Shown here in pieces: positions 1-5,650 of a DNA stretch of 6,293 nt; the stretch's first letter is position 1; each line of letters begins with the position of its first letter. The translations under genes and the position numbers were made by a program. The notes under the pieces were generated by a model. That model had not been told where the DNA came from. It saw nothing but the letters and a program-made list of their open reading frames with translations, and ran no database searches. This DNA is from Candidatus Coatesiibacteriota bacterium (GTDB taxonomy: Bacteria; B130-G9), in NCBI GenBank assembly GCA_003647755.1, contig QMNL01000104.1, forward strand, positions 1 to 6,293. The letters are read 5' to 3'.

Positions 1-34
1 CGAATCTTCGCATACAGCATATAGCAAAGGTTAA
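1..34 (+). other. Possible 3' end of an upstream gene
   Basis: Two forward frames close just before the first gene: one at a TAG (22-24) and one at a TAA (32-34). Either could be the stop codon of a preceding operon gene, because the Shine-Dalgarno of the next gene follows at once with no room for a promoter. Fewer than twelve codons are visible, so no protein family can be assigned and I cannot decide between the frames. The third forward frame stays open until 57-59, which would overlap the next gene and is less likely. Confidence 0.3.
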
Positions 35-43
35 GGGAGGTGA
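33..43 (+). promoter_or_regulatory. Strong ribosome binding site of the first pilin-like gene
   Basis: AAGGGAGGTGA is an almost complete match to the anti-Shine-Dalgarno complement and ends six bases before the ATG at 50. It fixes that ATG as the start. An in-frame TGA at 41-43, inside the site itself, excludes any longer N-terminus. Confidence 0.85.
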
Positions 44-49
44 AGCAAG

Positions 50-613
50 ATGGCGCTAGCTGATATCGTGGGCTCGGCTATCGTGGCCGGGATACTGATT
101 CTCATGATGATTGGCCTCACCGCAAGCGTCTCCGAGTCGACCACTGAGCAGATGCTCGACGTTACGACTCAACAGGCGCTTACGACGGTCAAGAACATGA
201 TCGAGTATGACTTTCACAAGATGGGGTTTGAGTCGACTCCGGGCACTGCGATCACCGCGATAGGTGCACACAGCATAACGTTCTGGGCGGGGATCGACAC
301 CGACGGCGATGGCTCTCCGGACGGCCTCAACACCATTACTTACAACTTGAGCAGCACTTCCGATGCTTCATCTACCCCCAACCCGAACGACCACTTTCTC
401 TACCGGACAGTTGGGGCAGCATCTCCGGTGGCGGTCTCGCTGGGCGTTACGAGCTTCAACCTTCAATACTACGACCAGTATGGAAACCTGACTCTCAACC
501 CGGCGGACGTCAAGTCAATCCATGTTGGCCTGACTGTTCAGAGCACGATGCCATATGACAACAGGTATTCGGAGGCAGCGTGGGAGAAGACGATCAGCCC
601 AAAGAATCTGTGA
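50..613 (+). CDS. PilW/GspJ-like minor pilin lacking a classical prepilin leader
   Basis: A 187-residue protein with one N-terminal hydrophobic helix (about residues 6-26), a polar helical continuation (about 28-58) and a small beta-rich domain. This is the layout of type IV pilins and pseudopilins. The C-terminal part resembles the PilW/GspJ group: a strand-forming ITFWAGIDTDGDG block (76-88), an ITYNL strand (96-100), a LYR segment (about 117-119), then VTSFNLQYYDQYGN and a final VGLTVQS strand. Family members are minor subunits that prime or cap the filament from the inner membrane. The acidic loop D83-T-D85-G-D87-G-S-P-D91 matches a DxDxDG calcium-loop pattern. Oddly, there is no [K/R]-G-F-T-x-x-E processing site. 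The start is secure because of the strong ribosome binding site and the in-frame stop at 41-43. The PilW-type assignment is inferred from layout and motif memory; general membership of the pilin superfamily is safer. Confidence 0.72.
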   Translation: MALADIVGSAIVAGILILMMIGLTASVSESTTEQMLDVTTQQALTTVKNMIEYDFHKMGFESTPGTAITAIGAHSITFWAGIDTDGDGSPDGLNTITYNLSSTSDASSTPNPNDHFLYRTVGAASPVAVSLGVTSFNLQYYDQYGNLTLNPADVKSIHVGLTVQSTMPYDNRYSEAAWEKTISPKNL

Positions 614-680
614 GGATCATCCGATAAGCTATTCACAACATAAGTCATTGAACTGAGAAAGCGATAGGAGGGCTTAGGAA
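614..680 (+). promoter_or_regulatory. Short intergenic spacer with ribosome binding site
   Basis: This 67-base gap holds AGGAGGG (666-672), eight bases before the ATG at 681. An in-frame TAG at 675-677 lies between the site and the start, so the next protein cannot be extended upstream. I found no convincing hairpin terminator and no well-formed -35/-10 pair, which supports read-through from the first gene. Confidence 0.7.
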
Positions 681-1748
681 ATGGGTAAAGCAGCGATCAT
701 TCTGGTCTTAGGCATGGCGGTGGCGATGTCGTTTCTGACGATGGGGGCTCAGGAGAGGAGAAACGAGGCAGTGGCTAATGCCTGTCAAGCGTACAACATA
801 AACGAAGCGAGAAACCTCGCACACTCAGGGGCAAACGTCGCTCTGAATAACATAACGACCAATCACAGTTATCAGGGGAGCATCTCGGCGACCTTTGCGG
901 ATGGCTCATACTCGGCGACTTGCTCAAAAATGCCCGCATCGAGCAACTCCAAGATAGTTGCCGCCGGGGCCTACGGGCAGGCGGCGCACACCGTGCAGGT
1001 TGTCGTTGAGGTCTATCCCAAGTACTTCAAGTCGGCTATCACTGCGAAGCCTCACGTAAATACTCTGGGAACACTTAAAGTCGATGGCCGGGACTATGAC
1101 CAGAACGAAAACATCATCCCCAACCAGGGCGGCCTTGCGATTCTGAGCACGCAGGCGATAACGAGGGGCGGCAGCTCCAAGTATGGCGGAACGAACTCCT
1201 TGGGACAGGATTTCGCGCCTTCAACGAGCTTCGACCCGAGTCTGATCGAGGAGAACGCCCAGTTCGACGGCGGCTTTCCGAGCTCGCCTGATGCTGTGGT
1301 GGGCGTTGATGACGGGACTCTGAAGGCGATCGCGCAGAGCGGGATAGGTGGCAGCCAGTATGCCACGGACCCTAACGATATTCATATACCGCTTAGGGGA
1401 GTTACATATCTCGAGCTGCCGAACAACGGGACCTGGAACGCTCCCAACTTCACCTACTGCCACTGCGGGTTCGATTACAACAGCTTCGGGGTGCTAGTCG
1501 TCCACAACGCGAACGGGAACGCGCGGCTCAAGAACATACGTGGCAACTTCTACGGGGTAATCATCGCTGATGATGTAGATAAGATACACGGCAAGGTTAC
1601 AGGCAACATAACCGTGATAGGCGATTCCCCTCGCGGCAACTGCATCGGAAATGGGACCGGTGAAGTCCACTACAGCTCGTATTTCATCATGCAGGCGCTT
1701 TCAGGACAGCTTAACAATAGCCCGAAAATAGTTTCATGGTGGGAGTAA
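681..1748 (+). CDS. PilX-like pilus assembly protein with large C-terminal domain
   Basis: A 355-residue protein with an N-terminal membrane helix (about residues 4-22), followed by a polar helix with the pattern ARNLAHSGANVALNNI (43-58) seen in PilX-type minor pilins. A GSYSATCSK strand (75-83) and a VQVVVEVYP strand (105-113) complete the pilin-like part. Residues 120-355 form a larger beta-rich domain. It opens with LKVDGRDYD (132-140) and contains a GVLVVHN block (270-276), a GNFYGVIIADDVDKIHG block (288-304) and a final VHYSSYFI (329-336). This is the arrangement of long PilX-like proteins of non-proteobacterial T4P systems as I remember them. Five cysteines are present (35, 81, 260, 262, 321), with C260-H-C262 forming a CHC group. 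No prepilin peptidase motif is present, and an upstream in-frame stop (675-677) rules out a missed leader. The likely role is a minor or tip subunit anchored in the inner membrane; the C-terminal function is unknown. Confidence 0.68.
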   Translation: MGKAAIILVLGMAVAMSFLTMGAQERRNEAVANACQAYNINEARNLAHSGANVALNNITTNHSYQGSISATFADGSYSATCSKMPASSNSKIVAAGAYGQAAHTVQVVVEVYPKYFKSAITAKPHVNTLGTLKVDGRDYDQNENIIPNQGGLAILSTQAITRGGSSKYGGTNSLGQDFAPSTSFDPSLIEENAQFDGGFPSSPDAVVGVDDGTLKAIAQSGIGGSQYATDPNDIHIPLRGVTYLELPNNGTWNAPNFTYCHCGFDYNSFGVLVVHNANGNARLKNIRGNFYGVIIADDVDKIHGKVTGNITVIGDSPRGNCIGNGTGEVHYSSYFIMQALSGQLNNSPKIVSWWE

Positions 1749-1754
1749 AGATTG
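1741..1754 (+). promoter_or_regulatory. Ribosome binding site and TTG start of the ATPase gene
   Basis: GGGAG (1741-1745) lies six bases before TTG (1752-1754) and overlaps the last codons of the preceding gene. The frame is closed by that gene's own TAA (1746-1748), and the first in-frame ATG comes only at residue 40. TTG is therefore the best start, and translation is probably coupled to the gene before. Confidence 0.75.
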
Positions 1755-3014
1755 GCTGAAGCAGCGACGCTCACTCTCGAGGCCGATCAGACTGTTCGCC
1801 GGGCCAGAGAGATACTCTCTCGGCTGATTGTGCACGTGCCGGCCTCGCAGGAGGGTTTCGAGCGGCAGATGTTCATCGGCAAGCTGCTTAAGGAGCTCTC
1901 GGCCGAACAGCGGCAGTGCCTCAAGCGGGTGGTAGATGGCTGGCTGGCGAGGACGGTGGAGCTCGAGGCGTCGGATATTGACGTGGGCAGCCACGGCTGT
2001 GGGGAGCAGATATGGTTTAGGGTGTTCGGCTTCAAGAGGCCGGAGCCTAAGCTCGGTTCCTTCTCAGTGGACGAGACCGATTTTCTCATCCAGAACCTTC
2101 TGATGGACAAGCAGAGGGAGTTCCTCTACGAATGGCGCAATCTTGACTTCTCCTACATGATCACCTTCAACGGGGCTCGCGTCCGGTTTAGGGCCGATAC
2201 GTACTTTGATCTTGACCATTTGGCCCTGAACATGCGGCGGATCTCGGATACTATTTACCCGTTTAAGGACCTCGGCCTTCACCAGAACGTGGCCCGGGCG
2301 CTTTCTCTGGCACACGTGAAGCAGGGACTCGTGCTGATAACTGGGATAACCGGCTCCGGCAAGAGCACAACGCTTGACAGCATCATCGACGCCAACAACA
2401 AGACCATCGAGGCGCACGTGGTGATCATAGGCAGTCCGATTGAGAAGATTCACACCAGCCGCCGTTGCATCATTCGGCACCGGGAGGTGGGCCGAGACGT
2501 GATGTCGTTCAAGGAGGGCGCAGTCCAGGCCCTAAGGCAGGATCCGGACATAATCGTGATCGGGGAGATGCGCGACCCGGACACGATACTGACAGCGCTT
2601 GAGATCACCGACAGTGGCCACAAGGTCTTTTCCACCCTGCACACTGGTTCGGCGGTTGAGAGCATCGACAGGATCATTGCAGAGTGCCCCACCAGCGTCC
2701 AGGAGCGGGTTCGGATGCGGCTTGCTGATGTATTGACGGTAATTATTTCCCAAAAGCTCGTCCCTGACACCAATGGGCGACTGCAGCTTGCCAAGGAGGT
2801 CCTCCTGGTCAACTCGTCCGTCAGGGCCGCCATCAAGAACAACAACACGGGCGAGATATACCAGATGATCTTCGAGTCAGGGAGCGAGGGGATGACAACG
2901 ATTGAACAGGACCTCTACCGCCTTTATCGGCTGAGGAGAATATCGAAAGAAAATGCAATCAACTTCGCGAACAACAAGAAGAGGTTGGGCGAGTTGCTTC
3001 GGAGGGAACTATGA
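1752..3014 (+). CDS. PilT-family T4P (retraction) ATPase with altered Asp box
   Basis: A 420-residue cytoplasmic ATPase of the PilT/GspE superfamily, whose members work as hexamers at the base of pili. Visible in order: an N-terminal extension (1-72), the PAS-like N-terminal domain opening with ASDIDVG (73-79), Walker A GITGSGKST (198-206, K204), the Asp-box region ending PIEKIH (229-234), REVG, LRQDP, Walker B DIIVIGE (266-272) followed by MRD, and the His box with H290 and H297 in SGHKVFSTLHTGSA. Near the C-terminus, AIKNNNTGEIYQMI lines up with the PilT AIRNLIRE segment, which in PilT is needed for retraction. This favours PilT/PilU over PilB. Two oddities stand out: the N-terminus is some 55 residues longer than in typical PilT (usual length about 345-370), and the Glu-Asp before Pro of the Asp box is replaced by G227-S228. 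The start is TTG. The gene end overlaps the next start by four bases. Confidence 0.88.
   Translation: MAEAATLTLEADQTVRRAREILSRLIVHVPASQEGFERQMFIGKLLKELSAEQRQCLKRVVDGWLARTVELEASDIDVGSHGCGEQIWFRVFGFKRPEPKLGSFSVDETDFLIQNLLMDKQREFLYEWRNLDFSYMITFNGARVRFRADTYFDLDHLALNMRRISDTIYPFKDLGLHQNVARALSLAHVKQGLVLITGITGSGKSTTLDSIIDANNKTIEAHVVIIGSPIEKIHTSRRCIIRHREVGRDVMSFKEGAVQALRQDPDIIVIGEMRDPDTILTALEITDSGHKVFSTLHTGSAVESIDRIIAECPTSVQERVRMRLADVLTVIISQKLVPDTNGRLQLAKEVLLVNSSVRAAIKNNNTGEIYQMIFESGSEGMTTIEQDLYRLYRLRRISKENAINFANNKKRLGELLRREL
3001..3014 (+). promoter_or_regulatory. Stop-start overlap (ATGA) with ribosome binding site
   Basis: GGAGG (3001-3005) lies five bases before ATG (3011-3013). The TGA stop of the ATPase gene is at 3012-3014, giving the classic ATGA overlap. 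This predicts translational coupling, and hence matched synthesis of the motor and its membrane platform. Confidence 0.8.
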
Positions 3015-5614
3015 GAAATGAGGCAATAGGACTATCAATAGAGGGGACGGACGTCAAGGTCGCCCACATTGCGCTCTCTCACAAAGGCGTGATCCTCAAG
3101 CGGCTTGACATTGCTCAGCTGCCTGCGCCGCTCGGTGTTCCCCTGACTGAGGAGGAGCAAGAGAAGGAGTCCATGGACGCTTTCCAGGAGGCGTTTGGCG
3201 AGATAGCCGAGGTGGGGGCTCCGGTTGACGAGAGGGCTGAGGATGAGGGGGATGAGGAGGAGGAAGATGCCTCGTCCGCTCTACTAGGGATACTGTCTGG
3301 GTATAACCTTAGGAAGGCCAAGATCGGGGTGAATCTCCCCGAGGACTCAGTTAGTTACTACCTTTTGAGCGATACCTTTGCCGTGAAGGGGCGCAAGCTC
3401 AAGAGGGCCCTGATGGAGCTGGTTGCGCCCAAGCACGAGAGGTCGCTCTCGCCGGATATGATCAATTATGTCAAGGCGGCGGACAAGAACCTTCTCTGCA
3501 TGGTCTGTGATCAGGAGCCGGCCTTTCTGGACACTCTGAAGGAACTTAAGCGGTTTCTGGGCCGCAACAAGCCATACATAGGCCTGATTGACTCCGTGGA
3601 GACCGCGCTGATGAGCCTTGTTCGCGCCAACCACCAAGTAGCGCCGGGCGAGATAACAGCGCTCATATATGTCTGCGCCGACAGCAGCCGCGTCTCAATC
3701 ATGAAAGGGGCGGAGTATATGCGGCTTCTCCCGCCCATACAGGAGGGTGCGAGCTCACCGGATTTCGGCAAAACGATATACAGCAAGATCCTATTCGAAC
3801 AGGACGAGGGTGGGCTGCCTGAGATCGACCGGGTGGTTTTGGCGGGCGACTTAGATGTCCCATCGGCGATAGAGTTCTTCTCGGAGAAGTTTCCCAAGGC
3901 AAAAGTGGAGACCATCAAGTACGGCAAGTTCATCGGGACCGAGATGGAGCCCTCGAAGATACCGGCGCCTCTTTCGAGCTTTGCGCTGCCACTTGCCTTG
4001 GCGAGGAAATCGCTCGAGCCGACCAATCCTCGCTATTATCACACTGATTTCACGCCCGACTACCTGAAGGAGGCACAAAAGCCGTTCAAGATAGCGTGGC
4101 ACGGCCTTCTGTCCCTGGTAGTGATCTTCGCGATGAGCCTTCTTTTGGTCATCAAGGGCGGCTACAACTACGTCGAGATGCAGGACCTCAAGGAAGACAC
4201 TTACAATCACAACCGCCTGACGAAGCTCGCACAGCCACTCCTGCACGAGATCGATATGCTCAACGAGAAGATCTCGCTTTACGAGAGTGAGATGAAGCAG
4301 CTGGCCAGCCTGGCACAGGACTCTCACCTGTGGAGCGATTCCCTGCTGAAGCTCTGTGACCTTGCGGAACGGTGCGATTCCCTGTGGTTCACGAGCATTA
4401 AATCGTCGGAGAATAGGGGCTATCTAATAACGGGTAAATCGCGCACGCGGGACAAAATAACCGCACTGGCAAGTGCGTTTGAGAACTCTTATCTGGATAC
4501 AGTTGCACGGGGTAAAATCCGTGACTATGGCGTGTGGGATTTTGTGCTGCGGGTCAGGTTTCCTGACGCATTGCAGCCTGAGACGTACTTGGCGATGGTC
4601 AAGGAACACAGCAAGGACGGCTTAGGGTTCAAGGCCGAGAGGCAGGTGGCTAGCCGGCCGGGCTCGACCTTTGTTGCGACGCCGAATCTGGCTATGACAG
4701 CCTCGCAGAGGCAGCCGGGGCTTGCGCAAGGGCTTTTGGGTGCCCCCCTGTCGGCTGGTATGCAGGGCCCGGACATATTCGGCGCCATGCTCAGGGTGGG
4801 CTTTGACTCGTATCTGGCACAGTCCGAGCGGATCGCTAACAGCCCAAGATTCAGGAGGCTGAGGGCCGAACAGGAAAGTTCCGAGGCACTGGTTAAGAAG
4901 CTCTGGGAGCAGAGACGATTCCAAAGGGAGCAAAAACTTGCAGCTGCTGAGAGATCGCTGGATGAGAAATACCGGGGGCCGAAGGCAAAAGCGTCGCCAG
5001 CGTCCGAGGTCCTGGGTCCCTTTCCAGACCGAGATGTGAGCTCCAAACCAGCGGCCAAGGTGGAAGAGTCCAAGAAAAAAGCCAGGAAAATGGCTCCGAA
5101 AGAGAAGGCAAAGAGCCTCCCCGCCCCGCGTGCTAAGGCCAAGGGGGCCGGAAAGGATGGCCAGCCCGCCAAGAAGGAGGAGGGCAGGCAAGACAAGCCG
5201 GCAAAGACCACGGTTCAGGCAACGACACAGCCCACCCCTCGAGCAGCAGCCGATTATGATCGGGCACTTGAGCTGTTCAGGTCTGGTGATTACAGGCGGT
5301 CAGCTGCCCTGTTCAATCGCATCCTTGCCACGAACAAGCAAAGTGCGATGAGCTGCAATGTCCACTACTGGCTCGGGCATTGTCTTTACAGCATGGGCAA
5401 CTTCGAGGGAGCGGTTGCGGAGTTTGAACAGTCAAAGCGTTGCGAGGACAAGAGCTTGGCGGATGGCGTGCTCTTTATGCTAGGCAATTGTCTTTTGAAA
5501 CTGGGCGATTCGAAGCGTGCGGGCGATGAGTATGCCCAGCTGCTGCGGGATTATCCCGACAGCCGTTTCGGGCCGATCGCCCAGGCACGAGCGAGAACGT
5601 TGAGTCAACCGTAG
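3011..5614 (+). CDS. PilM-PilN-like fusion with C-terminal TPR (YbgF/CpoB-like) domain
   Basis: An 867-residue bitopic membrane protein joining parts that are usually separate. Residues 1 to about 338 resemble PilM, the actin-like cytoplasmic T4P protein: an AIGLSIEGTDVKVAHI first strand pair (5-20), KIGVNLPEDSVSYYLL (104-119), a GLIDSVETALMSLVR core and a closing FALPLALARKS. An acidic stretch (74-86) is inserted early. FTPDYL (347-352) sits where separate PilN has its PilM-binding INLLP motif. One membrane helix follows (about 361-381), then a coiled coil (about 385-430) and a PilN-like ferredoxin-fold region (about 440-530) with WFTSIKSS (459-466) and LITGKSRTRDKITALASAF. After this come an undefined segment, a charged helix (597-654), a Lys/Ala/Pro-rich linker (657-747) and three TPR-type repeats (748-867). 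By topology the TPR domain should be periplasmic, like CpoB. The PilM-PilN order equals that of GspL in type II secretion. Its role would be the inner-membrane platform that partners PilO. The reading frame is open throughout, with no sign of frameshift. Confidence 0.82.
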   Translation: MRNEAIGLSIEGTDVKVAHIALSHKGVILKRLDIAQLPAPLGVPLTEEEQEKESMDAFQEAFGEIAEVGAPVDERAEDEGDEEEEDASSALLGILSGYNLRKAKIGVNLPEDSVSYYLLSDTFAVKGRKLKRALMELVAPKHERSLSPDMINYVKAADKNLLCMVCDQEPAFLDTLKELKRFLGRNKPYIGLIDSVETALMSLVRANHQVAPGEITALIYVCADSSRVSIMKGAEYMRLLPPIQEGASSPDFGKTIYSKILFEQDEGGLPEIDRVVLAGDLDVPSAIEFFSEKFPKAKVETIKYGKFIGTEMEPSKIPAPLSSFALPLALARKSLEPTNPRYYHTDFTPDYLKEAQKPFKIAWHGLLSLVVIFAMSLLLVIKGGYNYVEMQDLKEDTYNHNRLTKLAQPLLHEIDMLNEKISLYESEMKQLASLAQDSHLWSDSLLKLCDLAERCDSLWFTSIKSSENRGYLITGKSRTRDKITALASAFENSYLDTVARGKIRDYGVWDFVLRVRFPDALQPETYLAMVKEHSKDGLGFKAERQVASRPGSTFVATPNLAMTASQRQPGLAQGLLGAPLSAGMQGPDIFGAMLRVGFDSYLAQSERIANSPRFRRLRAEQESSEALVKKLWEQRRFQREQKLAAAERSLDEKYRGPKAKASPASEVLGPFPDRDVSSKPAAKVEESKKKARKMAPKEKAKSLPAPRAKAKGAGKDGQPAKKEEGRQDKPAKTTVQATTQPTPRAAADYDRALELFRSGDYRRSAALFNRILATNKQSAMSCNVHYWLGHCLYSMGNFEGAVAEFEQSKRCEDKSLADGVLFMLGNCLLKLGDSKRAGDEYAQLLRDYPDSRFGPIAQARARTLSQP
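4625..5251 (+). other. Low-complexity, charged linker region of the fusion protein
   Basis: Residues about 539-747 of the fusion protein match no domain I recognise. The first part is rich in Gly, Ala, Leu and Gln, the middle (597-654) is a highly charged helix with coiled-coil character, and the end (657-747) is a Lys/Ala/Pro/Glu-rich, probably disordered spacer. Such spacers often let a periplasmic domain span towards peptidoglycan or the outer membrane; this role is inference. Confidence 0.6.
5252..5611 (+). other. TPR domain of the fusion protein (YbgF/CpoB-like)
   Basis: Residues 748-867 hold three helix-turn-helix units with TPR signature positions: ALELFRSGDYRRSAALF, then YWLGHCLYSMGNFEGAVAEF, then LFMLGNCLLKLGDSKRAGDEY ending in DYPDSRFGPIAQARA. 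The last unit with its DYPDS closing is typical of the YbgF/CpoB C-terminal domain. TPR units bind proteins, so the secretin, a pilotin-like partner or peptidoglycan-linked proteins are candidate partners, but none can be named from the sequence. Confidence 0.8.
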
Positions 5615-5635
5615 TGCTCAGCAAATAAACGGTAA

Positions 5636-5650
5636 GGGAGATGTTCGGTG
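5636..5650 (+). promoter_or_regulatory. Ribosome binding site and GTG start of the PilO-like gene
   Basis: GGGAG (5636-5640) is followed seven bases later by GTG (5648-5650). The nearer ATG at 5641 directly abuts the site and opens a frame that stops after four codons (TAA at 5653-5655), so it is not the start. The GTG frame continues open to the end of the window. Confidence 0.75.

Noticed and set aside
640..680. Possible promoter in the gap between the two pilin-like genes (TTGAAC-like hexamer)
   Set aside because: No convincing -10 hexamer lies at the right distance before the start, and the gap is short and mostly taken by the ribosome binding site.
1752..3014. Reading the ATPase as an assembly ATPase (PilB/GspE)
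   Set aside because: PilB/GspE proteins are longer, with an added N-terminal domain and usually a cysteine-rich zinc loop. Neither is seen, and the C-terminal segment resembles the PilT AIRNLIRE region.
3230..3290. Acidic run in the fusion protein as a sign of a frameshift or a repeat expansion
   Set aside because: The frame stays open, PilM-like sequence continues on both sides, and the codons are mixed GAG/GAT/GAA rather than a pure tandem repeat.
3511..4026. Antisense open frame (171 codons) opposite the PilM-like domain
   Set aside because: It overlaps a recognisable PilM-like coding region fully and shows no recognisable domain of its own.
4525..5211. Long antisense open frame (228 codons) opposite the linker of the fusion protein
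   Set aside because: It lies entirely opposite a well-supported gene, its composition (Ser/Leu/Pro/Ala-rich) mirrors the low-complexity sense strand, and it matches no domain. GC-rich low-complexity regions produce such shadows.
5615..5647. Possible terminator between the fusion gene and the PilO-like gene
   Set aside because: The 33-base gap has no GC-rich inverted repeat and no T-run, and the functional link of the two genes argues for co-transcription.
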